NCBI GenBank assembly: GCA_002722955.1
Contig: PBMZ01000039.1
Coordinates: forward strand, 1-43,206
Source: Planctomycetaceae bacterium
GTDB lineage: Bacteria > Planctomycetota > Planctomycetia > Planctomycetales > Planctomycetaceae
DNA: 43,206 nt
Direction of reading: 5' to 3'
The position numbers were made by a program, and so were the translations under genes. The stretch's first letter is position 1, and each line of letters begins with the position of its first letter. The notes beneath the pieces were generated by a model that saw only the letters and a list, made by a program, of their open reading frames with translations, made no database searches and was not told the DNA's origin. This document shows, one piece after another, positions 33,262 through 40,946 of the stretch.

Positions 33262-34251
33262 TTAGGGCGTTTGCCACGCGTTCTCTTTGCCACTGGCAAC
33301 GATCGCTTCAATTACCTTCATGTTGGCAACCGCGTCCTCAATCGACGTCGGCACTGCTGTGTCGTTCAGGATGGCTTGTGAGAAAAGATCACCTTGAATC
33401 GTGTATTGATCACAGATGTCGAAACTGATTTCCTCGATCTCGGTGCCGCGTTGGTGCCACATCTTGCAAGGTTTGTCGGGGGGGGCATTGAAGGGAATCT
33501 CGATCTCAACACGACCCTCGGTCCCATAAATGTTAACGCGTTGGTAGGGAGTCAATTGCGTCGAGCAAGTAAAGGTGGAAGTTCCACGGCCAAAGTCGAG
33601 GATCCCAGATGCAAGGCGGTCGGTTTTCATCTCCGGATCGTACTCCACGATACCGGCAACTCGCTGCGGCTCGGCACCGAAGATGAATCTCGACAAGGAA
33701 ATGTTGTAACAGCCAATATCCATCAATCCGCCGCCGCCTTGTTCGGGAATATTACGGATGTTGTTGGGATCGACGTTGAAGTAAGAGAAGAACGATTGAA
33801 TCGTTCGCAGTTCGCCGATTTGACCTTCGACGACCAATTGCTTTGCTTTAACCCATTGCGGATGGTGTCGATACATGAATGCTTCCATCAGCTTCAGATT
33901 CGCGTGCTGACGGCCAGCATCGACCAATTCTTGCCCTTCGACTGAGGTCAAACCAATCGGCTTTTCACAAAGGACATGCTTGCCAGCTTCGAGGGCCTGG
34001 ATGGACCAAGAAACATGCAAGTCGTTCGGCAGCGGATTGTAGATCGCATCAATGTTTGGATCGGCAAGCAATTCCTCGTACGAGCCGTAAGCTCGCTCGA
34101 TGCCCAACGCCTGAGCTTCACGCTGAGCCACTTCCAAGTTCCGAGACGCGATGGCATCGACGGAACAAAACTCGCCCCGTTGCATGGCGGGAATGACTTT
34201 TTCTGTTCCGATCTTCGCAGTGCTGATGATGCCCCAACGAATTTTACTCAT
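33262..34251 (-). CDS. Gfo/Idh/MocA-family NAD(P)-dependent oxidoreductase
   Basis: The 329-residue enzyme has a Rossmann N-terminus (KIRWGIISTAKIGTEKVIPAMQRG), AIASRNLEVAQREAQALGIERAYGSYEELL, IYNPLPNDLHVSWSIQALEAGKHVLCEKPIGLT (the EKP motif near the nicotinamide), and a C-terminal beta-sheet domain with GGGLMDIGCYNISLSRFIFGAEP. This subgroup is close to sugar or cyclitol dehydrogenases, and D-xylose-type dehydrogenases have the same overall order, but the substrate is not fixed by sequence. I used the ATG at 34251, which has an AAAGAGA stretch just upstream; 19 extra in-frame residues up to 34308 look non-coding. It is 51 bp upstream of the phosphoglycerate mutase start on the same strand. 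Confidence 0.92.
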   Translation of the reverse strand: MSKIRWGIISTAKIGTEKVIPAMQRGEFCSVDAIASRNLEVAQREAQALGIERAYGSYEELLADPNIDAIYNPLPNDLHVSWSIQALEAGKHVLCEKPIGLTSVEGQELVDAGRQHANLKLMEAFMYRHHPQWVKAKQLVVEGQIGELRTIQSFFSYFNVDPNNIRNIPEQGGGGLMDIGCYNISLSRFIFGAEPQRVAGIVEYDPEMKTDRLASGILDFGRGTSTFTCSTQLTPYQRVNIYGTEGRVEIEIPFNAPPDKPCKMWHQRGTEIEEISFDICDQYTIQGDLFSQAILNDTAVPTSIEDAVANMKVIEAIVASGKENAWQTP

Positions 34252-34425
34252 TTGATTCTCTTTCACAGACAATGTTGCAGAGTTCTGACACTGCAGTATG
34301 GTCACCAACAGACGCTACTGTTTCAGCTGTAGCTTGGTGCATACGCTCCGCGTGTTCATTCAGGTCAACTCTTCGTCGTCAGTGCCAAAAGTGTTCGATG
34401 GCTGACTTTAGCGGCAAGCGAGAAA

Positions 34426-34758
34426 CTAAACCGTGACGGCTTCCTCAGGTTGCTCGGCAAGCCGAAGTCGGGCTGGCACAGAAAGCTCAAAAGTCGAAAT
34501 GCCGACGGTCAAACGATCCCCGTGCTTTAACTCGCCTTCACTCACCGCATCGCCGTTAATCAGTGTCCCATTGCTTGAACCGAGATCACGGACCATAAAC
34601 CGACGATCAACAAGTTCCAGCTGGCAGTGGAATCGGCTGGTCCATGTGTCGTCAAATCGCACATCGGCATCCAAACTGCGACCGAACACGATCGGCAGAT
34701 CGGCGAGCGAGATTTCATTGTAGGTGGGAACAGCGTCCACGCAGAGAAGTTTCGGCAT
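34426..34758 (-). CDS. Single-domain FHA protein
   Basis: The 110-residue protein is essentially one FHA domain: ISLADLPIVFGRSLDADVRFDDTWTSRFHCQLELV (GR, then SRxH), then FMVRDLGSSNGTLINGDAVSEGELKHGDRLTVGISTFEL. FHA domains bind phosphothreonine peptides, so it is likely a reader in a Ser/Thr kinase circuit. The ATG at 34758 opens MPKLLCVDAVPTY; a GTG at 34803 would add 15 residues and fall inside the 21-bp palindrome. There is no clear ribosome binding site. It is divergent from the CobA-HemD gene, with a spacer containing a perfect palindrome. Confidence 0.85.
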   Translation of the reverse strand: MPKLLCVDAVPTYNEISLADLPIVFGRSLDADVRFDDTWTSRFHCQLELVDRRFMVRDLGSSNGTLINGDAVSEGELKHGDRLTVGISTFELSVPARLRLAEQPEEAVTV

Positions 34759-34789
34759 GGTGAAATTAACTGGGAGAAGCTGAGGCAGG

Positions 34790-34810
34790 CTTGTGAGTGT
34801 CACTCACAAG
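34790..34810. promoter_or_regulatory. Perfect 21-bp palindrome, possible operator
   Basis: CTTGTGAGTG (34790-34799), a single T, and CACTCACAAG (34801-34810) form a perfect 10-bp inverted repeat. It lies 31 bases upstream of the FHA gene's ATG, in the spacer shared with the divergent CobA-HemD gene. An operator is one option; a dispersed hairpin related to the one at 21152-21174 is another. Confidence 0.5.
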
Positions 34811-34946
34811 GAAGGGGGAGTGGTCCGGCGATCCGTCCGTACGAATTCCTGACGATTAGCTGAGTATCTAGCGTATCGAACTGTACGAGAGTGTCAACCG
34901 AACCGGATGCAGGACAACGAGTTGTTGCGGTACTGCTGGGTGAAAA

Positions 34947-34977
34947 GAAGTCTGGCTTTTCGAAAAAGCCGGGCTTC
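34947..34977. repeat. 14-bp hairpin with G-U pairs upstream of the CobA-HemD gene
   Basis: Arms 34947-34960 (GAAGTCTGGCTTTT) and 34964-34977 (AAAAGCCGGGCTTC) pair at all 14 positions when two G-U pairs are allowed, with loop CGA. Its GCCGGGC core matches the hairpin at 11959-11991. No coding role is seen. Confidence 0.65.
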
Positions 34978-35092
34978 TGCCCCAAAAAAGCCAGCCTTGC
35001 AAAGCACATTCCTCGCCAATCGAACGCATACAAAAAGCTCATCAGTCGGTATACTCATCGTGGCACGTCCTGAAGATCACCCCAAACTTCCA

Positions 35093-36595
35093 ATGCCCAC
35101 GAATCAAGCTGCCAAAGTGTACCTTGTCGGTGCCGGTCCAGGAGACCCCGGCTTAATCTCGCTGCGCGCGGTTGAATGCCTGGCTCAAGCCGATTTGGTG
35201 TTGTACGACGCTCTGGTCAACCCCCTCTTGCTGCGACACACATCGGCTCACGCCGAGCGAACTTGCCGACGAACGATGGACCAGGACACCATCAACCAAC
35301 GGCTGGTTGCCGCGGCTCAATCAGGGCAGACCGTCGTCAGGCTCAAGGGAGGCGATCCCTTCATTTTTGGACGCGGTAGCGAAGAGGCGGCGGCATTAGC
35401 GGAAGCCGGATTACCTTACGAAATCGTTCCCGGCATCACCGCCGCGACGGCTGCGGGTGAGTACGCCGGAATCTCGCTGACTCATCGCGACCACGCATCC
35501 GCTGTTGCATTTGTCACCGGCCACGAAGATCCAACAAAAGACTCAAGCTCGCTCGATTACGAAGTCTTGGCGCGATTTCCAGGTACGCTGGTTTTTTACA
35601 TGGGGCTTCATCGCCTGAAATACATTGCCGACTCATTGATCGAAGCCGGCAAGCCCATTGATACTCCTGCAGCCGTCATCAGCCGCGCGTCGACTTTTGC
35701 GCAGCGAACAACAACAGCTCCACTGAATGAGATTTCCCAGCAAGCTGACGCAGCGAAACTACACGCACCGTCGCTAATTATTGTAGGTGATTGTGTTCAG
35801 ATGCGCGAGACGATTGCTTGGGCAGAACAACGACCTCTGTTCGGACAGCGCATCGGAATCACGCGACCACCTCATCAAGCCGAGCCCGTGATTCAGCAGG
35901 TGTTAACACTTGGCGGCCAACCGGTTCTCTTGCCCTGCATTGAAATCCTTGACCCAGATGATTGGGGGCCTGTCGACTCGGCAGTTGAGCGGCTGGACGA
36001 ATTCCAATGGATCGTCTTCACCAGCGCCAACGGTGTGCGAAACTTCTTGGATCGCGTCTGGGAAAAAGGTGGAGATGCAAGGAGCTTGTCTGCCGCCAAG
36101 ATCGCTTGCATCGGCACGTCGACCGCAGCCGTGCTAAATCAGTACCACGTGCGATCAGATTTGATTCCAGGATCATTCCGCGCTGAGTCTTTGGCAGCAG
36201 CCTTGGTCCCTCTTGCAGCAAATCAACGAGTCCTGTGGCCGAAGGCAAGCCGTGGCCGTGATGTGTTACCTAACGAACTAAGAGCCGCCGGTGCAGAACT
36301 GGAAGAAGTCGTCGTCTACAAAAACGAGGATGTCGATGCATTTCCGTCAGAAACTCTGGCTGAAATTGAAGCTGGTGAATTAGACTGGGTTGGTCTCAGT
36401 AGCCCATCGATAGCAAAGTCGTTTCTCGGGCTACTGAGTGAAACTGCGAAGCAGGCCATCGGGAATTCCTTGCACTTGGCAAGCATTTCGCCCGTAACAT
36501 CACAGGCAATTCGAGATTCCGGTTTTGAAGTGTCAGTTGAAGCGACTACATACACTTGGAATGGGATCATCGACGCGATCGCGGCCCCGGAATGA
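35093..36595 (+). CDS. Uroporphyrinogen-III C-methyltransferase fused to uroporphyrinogen-III synthase
   Basis: The 500-residue fusion has two enzymes of tetrapyrrole synthesis. Residues 1-245 are a CobA-type methylase (VYLVGAGPGDPGLISLRA; VVRLKGGDPFIFGRGSEEAAAL; GITAATAAGEYAGISLTHRDHASAVAFVTGHEDP). Residues 255-500 are a HemD-type synthase (GQRIGITRPPHQAEPV; WIVFTSANGVRNFL; ACIGTSTAAVLNQYHV; WPKASRGRDVLPNELRAAGAELEEVVVYKN; SVTSQAIRDSGF-like end). In the methylase the usual VGKRxGxH loop is missing: HAERTC runs straight into RRTMDQDTINQ. The ATG at 35093 opens the methylase naturally; a GTG at 35060 and a far start at 34907 (which would cross the hairpin) are less likely. The product would feed siroheme or cobalamin and heme. 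Confidence 0.9.
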   Translation: MPTNQAAKVYLVGAGPGDPGLISLRAVECLAQADLVLYDALVNPLLLRHTSAHAERTCRRTMDQDTINQRLVAAAQSGQTVVRLKGGDPFIFGRGSEEAAALAEAGLPYEIVPGITAATAAGEYAGISLTHRDHASAVAFVTGHEDPTKDSSSLDYEVLARFPGTLVFYMGLHRLKYIADSLIEAGKPIDTPAAVISRASTFAQRTTTAPLNEISQQADAAKLHAPSLIIVGDCVQMRETIAWAEQRPLFGQRIGITRPPHQAEPVIQQVLTLGGQPVLLPCIEILDPDDWGPVDSAVERLDEFQWIVFTSANGVRNFLDRVWEKGGDARSLSAAKIACIGTSTAAVLNQYHVRSDLIPGSFRAESLAAALVPLAANQRVLWPKASRGRDVLPNELRAAGAELEEVVVYKNEDVDAFPSETLAEIEAGELDWVGLSSPSIAKSFLGLLSETAKQAIGNSLHLASISPVTSQAIRDSGFEVSVEATTYTWNGIIDAIAAPE

Positions 36596-36870
36596 CTGAT
36601 GGAGATAGAGGCATGCACAACTGGGCATTGTACGAAGAGAAATGCCGTGAGGAGCGCAACCAATGGCTTCGAGGCTTAACGCATGAAGAATCTCTCGAGA
36701 TCTTCGCAAGCCTTCACGAGGTCGCTTCGTCACAACGTGATGATTCACTTGGTTGGCAACGCCTTGAGCAAAAGCGATGGCAAGAGAAGATCGCAATCAG
36801 GCGGAAGATTATGGGATTGCCTGTCGAGTGCGAGAATCAAGAGTGTAGCCCGTCAGTCGACAGAGCTTGA
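36592..36870 (+). CDS. Small helical protein of about 85-92 residues, unrecognised
   Basis: The frame can start at ATG 36592, overlapping the CobA-HemD stop in an ATGA arrangement, or at ATG 36613 with GGAGATAGAGG just before it. The product from the second start (MHNWALYEEKCREERNQW...) is almost entirely helical, rich in Arg, Glu, Gln and Trp, and ends NQECSPSVDRA. No family is recognised. The segment 36871-36963 after the stop has a coding-like frame two (ELDWSYLLTSGQELQDALAQD) that could be a shifted continuation; I could not prove this. Confidence 0.5.
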   Translation: MTDGDRGMHNWALYEEKCREERNQWLRGLTHEESLEIFASLHEVASSQRDDSLGWQRLEQKRWQEKIAIRRKIMGLPVECENQECSPSVDRA

Positions 36871-36987
36871 TTGGAGTTACCTGCTAACGAGTGGTCAAGA
36901 ATTGCAAGATGCCTTGGCCCAAGATTTAATTCCGGAACTTGAGCGACTGCGAAAGACCACCCGTTGAACGGAATTAGGAGGTTCTCG

Positions 36988-37884
36988 ATGCCAAACACAA
37001 ATGCAAGCCACACCACCAATCGCAAGGGAATCATTCTTGCCGGGGGATCAGGGACACGGCTCTATCCAGCAACCCGTGCTCTCAGCAAGCAACTCTTGCC
37101 GGTTTATGACAAGCCGATGATTTACTATCCGCTGACAACGTTAATGCTCGCTGGCATTCGCGAGATTCTCGTCATCAGCACGCCCCGTGACTCGCCCATG
37201 TTTCGTGAACTGTTGGGGGATGGCTCTCAGTGGGGGCTCGACTTTTCGTTCGAAGAACAACCACATCCCGGCGGTTTGGCTCAGGCGTTTCTGATTGGCG
37301 AGTCCTTCGTTGGCGATTCACCCTCGTGTTTAATTCTGGGCGATAACATCTTCTACAGGCAAAACCTCTCGCGCATGTTGCAAAGCGCCGACGAGAATAA
37401 GAATGGGGCGACTGTCTTCGCGTACCACGTCCGCGATCCCGAGCGATACGGTGTCGTCGTGCTTGACGAGAACGGCCGCCCGCAAGACATCGAAGAAAAG
37501 CCAAAACAACCGAAGTCGAATTATGCGGTAACAGGCCTGTACTTTTACGATCAAAACGTTTGCCAATTCGCTAAGGATTTGAAACCATCACCACGCGGAG
37601 AATTGGAGATCACTGATCTGAACCGAGTTTACTTGGACAACGGTGACTTGCATGTCGAGATCTTCGGGCGCGGTACGGCATGGTTGGATACAGGGACTCA
37701 CGAATCGCTGATCGAGGCAAGTACGTTCGTATCCGTTTTGGAAACTCGACAGGGTCTGAAGATCGCCTGCCCCGAGGAGATTGCTTGGCGAATGGGACAC
37801 ATCGATTCCGAGCAACTTGCCGAATTGGCCGACCCGATGAAAAACAATAGCTACGGACAGTACTTACTCGAACTCATCAATTAA
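36988..37884 (+). CDS. rfbA: Glucose-1-phosphate thymidylyltransferase
   Basis: The 298-residue enzyme makes dTDP-glucose from dTTP and glucose 1-phosphate, the first step to dTDP-rhamnose and related sugars, in the cytoplasm. The signature is intact: [44 protein letters not shown], then [40 protein letters not shown] (metal Asp), [35 protein letters not shown], and [20 protein letters not shown] strong AGGAGG lies seven bases before ATG 36988; an in-frame start at 36964 is not needed. It leads a tight group with the sulfatase-like and amidohydrolase genes. No rfbB, C or D is in the window. Confidence 0.95.
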   Translation: MPNTNASHTTNRKGIILAGGSGTRLYPATRALSKQLLPVYDKPMIYYPLTTLMLAGIREILVISTPRDSPMFRELLGDGSQWGLDFSFEEQPHPGGLAQAFLIGESFVGDSPSCLILGDNIFYRQNLSRMLQSADENKNGATVFAYHVRDPERYGVVVLDENGRPQDIEEKPKQPKSNYAVTGLYFYDQNVCQFAKDLKPSPRGELEITDLNRVYLDNGDLHVEIFGRGTAWLDTGTHESLIEASTFVSVLETRQGLKIACPEEIAWRMGHIDSEQLAELADPMKNNSYGQYLLELIN

Positions 37885-37887
37885 TGG

Positions 37888-38982
37888 ATGCTCCGTTTGC
37901 AAGTTGTCGTTGTCACGTTTGATTCTCTACCTACGAGCCACCTTGGCTGCTACGGCAGCGAATGGGTTGAGACGCCGCAGCTCGATGCTTTAGCTGCCGA
38001 ATCAGCGGTGTTCGATTCCCACTTCGGCACGGATTTTTGCGAGCTGGAATCCCAAAGCACTCTGCGCTACGCGTGGAAAACGGGTTCGCGTGCTGGATGG
38101 GCTGCTGACAATCAGGCCTCGTTCACAGACAATCTGCAAACGGCTGGCGTCGACGTGAAAATCATCGAAGAGGCGAGCTTCGCGGATTGCAGCTTTCCTC
38201 TGACCACCGTGATGGACGAAGCTAAAGCTTGGCTTCAATCAACTAATGCCAATTCGGACTGGCTGCTGTGGTTATTGGTCGAAGGCCTCTCGAGCAACTC
38301 AGTTTGCCCCGCAGAATACGCCGAAATCTATGAAGAAGATTTCACCGACGATGACGAGCTCCGACTGGCCAGCGCGGCTTACGTCAGCTACGCCGACCAG
38401 TTGATTGGTGGCTTACTACAAGCATCCCGAACGCCGTCTTCGAACTCGCCAGCCATCGTTGTTGCTGCGGCTCGAGGTATCGATGCGGAAGCACCTGATC
38501 AAATCCAAGGACCGCAGCTGGCGCTCTCCGAAGCATTCATGCGAACTCCGATGATCATCCACGATCCGAGCTCGAACGTTCTTCATGGCAATCGCTGTCC
38601 AGCTTTAACACAAACCATCGATTTGCCGGCGACGATTCTTGACCTATTCCAAATCCCGGACCATCCGCAAGAGTCTCAATCCCTACTCCCTTTGATTCGT
38701 GGCGAGACGACCAAACATCGCGAAGAACTGTTGATGACGCGGTCTCAATCGAATTGGACCAGTATTCGAACAACCGATTGGCATTACATTGAAGACCTAA
38801 CCGATGTTGATCTGGCAGAACTTGATCACGATGAACTGCCGATGAACTCATGGTTATTCAGCAAGCCCGAGGACGTATGGGATTGCCAGGACGTCAAAGC
38901 TGACTTTTTCGAAATCGTCATGAAGTTTTCAACGCGGCTGAGAAAACTGTTGAACTCACACAATTTGCATCGGAGAGAGTAA
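37888..38982 (+). CDS. Degenerate sulfatase-fold protein
   Basis: The 364-residue protein follows rfbA by 3 bases. It keeps sulfatase/alkaline-phosphatase-fold landmarks: VVVVTFDSLPTSHLGCYGSEWVETPQLDALAAES at the start, ASAAYVSYADQLIGGLL in the middle, RTPMIIHDPSS and TIDLPATILDLFQIPDHPQESQSLLPLIRG near the end. The catalytic elements are absent or changed: no C/S-x-P-x-R formylglycine site (the region reads TLRYAWKTG), only one Asp at the first metal site (TFDS), and no DHG/DNG late metal motif (the region reads VVAAARGIDAE). It is likely an inactive homologue with a binding role, or it acts on an unusual substrate. Start at ATG 37888, translated from a coupled position. Confidence 0.75.
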   Translation: MLRLQVVVVTFDSLPTSHLGCYGSEWVETPQLDALAAESAVFDSHFGTDFCELESQSTLRYAWKTGSRAGWAADNQASFTDNLQTAGVDVKIIEEASFADCSFPLTTVMDEAKAWLQSTNANSDWLLWLLVEGLSSNSVCPAEYAEIYEEDFTDDDELRLASAAYVSYADQLIGGLLQASRTPSSNSPAIVVAAARGIDAEAPDQIQGPQLALSEAFMRTPMIIHDPSSNVLHGNRCPALTQTIDLPATILDLFQIPDHPQESQSLLPLIRGETTKHREELLMTRSQSNWTSIRTTDWHYIEDLTDVDLAELDHDELPMNSWLFSKPEDVWDCQDVKADFFEIVMKFSTRLRKLLNSHNLHRRE

Positions 38983-39911
38983 TGAGCTTGATCGACTCGA
39001 GATTAGACCGACGGACGTTTCTGCACACAGCCGGAATGGGCACGTTATCCGCAAGTGCCTTCGCGGCTGATGCAGAAAAACCAATGATAATCATCGACTG
39101 CCACGCACATATCTATGGTGAAGATGAAAAGAAGTACCCGACGGTTCCGAAGCCTTACCGACCACCGGCTGGTAAAGGAACGGTTGCCCATCTGAAGCAA
39201 GAAATGCAGGCTGCTGGCGTGACTCATGTCACAGCGATTCAAACAAGTACTTTTTATAAATGGGACAATCGCTTCACCGCCGACTCGGCACGCGACAACA
39301 GCGACTTCATGGTCGGCGTCGTAACACTTGATCCCGACGATCCGCAAAGCCCAAAACAATTGGAAGCGTACGTCAAGAATTACAACGTGCGTGGCATGAG
39401 GAGCATTCCTGCCAAGAGTGGCAAGCTAGACGATCCAGGCGTCGAACAACTTTGGGAAACCGCAGAGCGACTGGGAATCGTCATCAATGTCCTGGTAAGC
39501 CGAGACAAACGTAGTGAGGTAGAAAGTCTCGTCGGCAGACACCCAAAACTGCGCGTCATCATTGACCACTGCCTCAACCTACGCGCGGGCAAGACGCTGA
39601 AACCAACATTGAAGGACGTGACGGCACTCGCTCGTTCTCCCAACGTCCACGCAAAACTGACATTCATTCCGACGGGCAGTGCCGAGGAGTACCCGTGTAG
39701 CGACATGCATGAAGCGTGTCTTGCGGTCATCGAAACGTTCGGACCGGACCGTTGTGTGTGGGGAAGTGACTTCCCGTGTGAACTATGGTGCCCCAAGATT
39801 TCTTATGCTCAGCATTTAAGAATCTTCACCCACGAGCTGGGGCTTGATGCCAAGGCCCAGAAGGCCATTCTCGGTGAGACCGCACACCGGCTTTGGTTTC
39901 GGCGGCGATGA
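38982..39911 (+). CDS. Secreted amidohydrolase family 2 protein
   Basis: The 309-residue protein has a Tat signal (LDRRTFLHTAGMGTLSASAFAAD). The TIM-barrel metal hydrolase marks are IIDCHAHIYG (first metal-binding HxH) in the opening strand, RGMRSIPAKSGKLDD, LRVIIDHC with the middle His, HAKLTF, and RCVWGSDFPCELW with the catalytic Asp near the end. It belongs to the amidohydrolase-2 group (2-pyrone-4,6-dicarboxylate-lactonase-like family); the substrate is unknown. Its ATG overlaps the stop of the sulfatase-fold gene (TAATG), and GGAGAGAG lies upstream, so the two are translationally coupled. A hairpin terminator follows. Confidence 0.9.
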   Translation: MSLIDSRLDRRTFLHTAGMGTLSASAFAADAEKPMIIIDCHAHIYGEDEKKYPTVPKPYRPPAGKGTVAHLKQEMQAAGVTHVTAIQTSTFYKWDNRFTADSARDNSDFMVGVVTLDPDDPQSPKQLEAYVKNYNVRGMRSIPAKSGKLDDPGVEQLWETAERLGIVINVLVSRDKRSEVESLVGRHPKLRVIIDHCLNLRAGKTLKPTLKDVTALARSPNVHAKLTFIPTGSAEEYPCSDMHEACLAVIETFGPDRCVWGSDFPCELWCPKISYAQHLRIFTHELGLDAKAQKAILGETAHRLWFRRR

Positions 39912-39946
39912 ACAAGTGGGACGGATTCGCGATCCATGCCACTTGT
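39912..39946. terminator. Hairpin between convergent amidohydrolase and CsgG-like genes
   Basis: ACAAGTGG (39912-39919) pairs with CCACTTGT (39939-39946), and an inner GGAT/ATCC stem surrounds the loop TCGCG. It sits just past the amidohydrolase stop and 11 bases from the stop of the converging gene. A bidirectional terminator is plausible. Confidence 0.6.
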
Positions 39947-39956
39947 CTAAGCCCGC

Positions 39957-40937
39957 TTATTTCTTCTTCTTTTTGCCTTTGCTCAGCTTGGTATAGAGTC
40001 GCGCGGCGATCTTACTGGCGGCTTCTTGCAAGGCCGCCTTTCCGGCAATTTGCTCGGCCGTGTCGATCGCGATGGCAGTTTGTCGCTCAACCGCAAGGAC
40101 TCGCCCGGATTGTCTTTCAACCGCTTTGATTTCAAGCCGAGCCTTCACGGACACGAGATTTCCGTGTCGAGTCGCAAACTGGCTAAACCCTTGGCCGCTG
40201 ATAATGACTTGGACGTCTTTCTGTTTGCCGCTGTTGTCGATCACCTCGAAACCTAACTTCGTCGCATACAACTTCAGCTCGGTTTCAGCAGCGGGGTCAA
40301 TCGTTGCTTGACCTATATGACGTTCCTTGACATTGATTGCTAAGGCGGGACGTTTGGCATCGCCAAGGATTTCTTTCAGCGCCTCGATCTGATCATCCTT
40401 TTTGACCGACTTTGCAACCAGGACATTGGCTCTCTTCGCAATCGCGTTGGCAACCTTGCCAGAAAGAGCCTCGACCAATTCATCCAACTCGTCTTCAAAA
40501 TCGCCTTTAACCGATTCACCGATCACTCGGCTTGTTTCCGTACCGAGGATTTTCGCGACAACGTAGACTCGCTCACCTGCTTGGAGAACAGAACCGGTGA
40601 CCAAAATTTTGGCACCAGTCAATTGGCCAATCTGAACAGCGGCACTCGGTTTGACGAGACCAGAAACACTCAACTCTTGCTCCGACACGACTTTCTGCAA
40701 GTCCTCACGGTCGACCAAATACATGTTTGGATTCGCAACCAGATTCACAAACAACAAATCAGTGACCTTGCTCCCCATCCCCTTCACGTCATCACCGCGT
40801 TCTTGAAACGGCAGCAAGGCAACGGGATGAATCTCTGTGGCCGCTTTCTCGTCATCAGTTTCGTCCGCAGATGCTGGAACATGGCTCAGCAATGCCATCA
40901 GCATGGCGATCGAAACAATACACGCGTTGGTTTTCAT
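39957..40937 (-). CDS. CsgG-like secreted protein
   Basis: The 326-residue protein has a Sec signal (ACIVSIAMLMALLSHVPASADETDD). The mature region resembles the CsgG/FlgO-type nucleotide-binding-like fold: VALLPFQERGDDVKGMGSKVTDLLFVNLVANPNMYLVDREDLQKVVSEQELSVSG, then LTGAKILVTGSVLQAGERVYVVAKILGTETSRVIGES. This is the CsgG-type first half without a clear lipobox or pore segment. A second half (VQVIISGQGFSQF, LEIKAVERQSGRVLAVERQTAIAID) looks like a repeated beta domain, and the C-terminus is a run of lysines. AGGAG lies seven bases before the ATG. The gene is last in the sigma-factor operon. Confidence 0.8.
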   Translation of the reverse strand: MKTNACIVSIAMLMALLSHVPASADETDDEKAATEIHPVALLPFQERGDDVKGMGSKVTDLLFVNLVANPNMYLVDREDLQKVVSEQELSVSGLVKPSAAVQIGQLTGAKILVTGSVLQAGERVYVVAKILGTETSRVIGESVKGDFEDELDELVEALSGKVANAIAKRANVLVAKSVKKDDQIEALKEILGDAKRPALAINVKERHIGQATIDPAAETELKLYATKLGFEVIDNSGKQKDVQVIISGQGFSQFATRHGNLVSVKARLEIKAVERQSGRVLAVERQTAIAIDTAEQIAGKAALQEAASKIAARLYTKLSKGKKKKK

Positions 40938-40946
40938 AATTCACTC

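Noticed and set aside
34907..35092. 62-residue N-terminal extension of the CobA-HemD fusion
   Set aside because: It would be translated through the 14-bp hairpin at 34947-34977 and has no similarity to methylases, which begin at VYLVGAGPGDPG.
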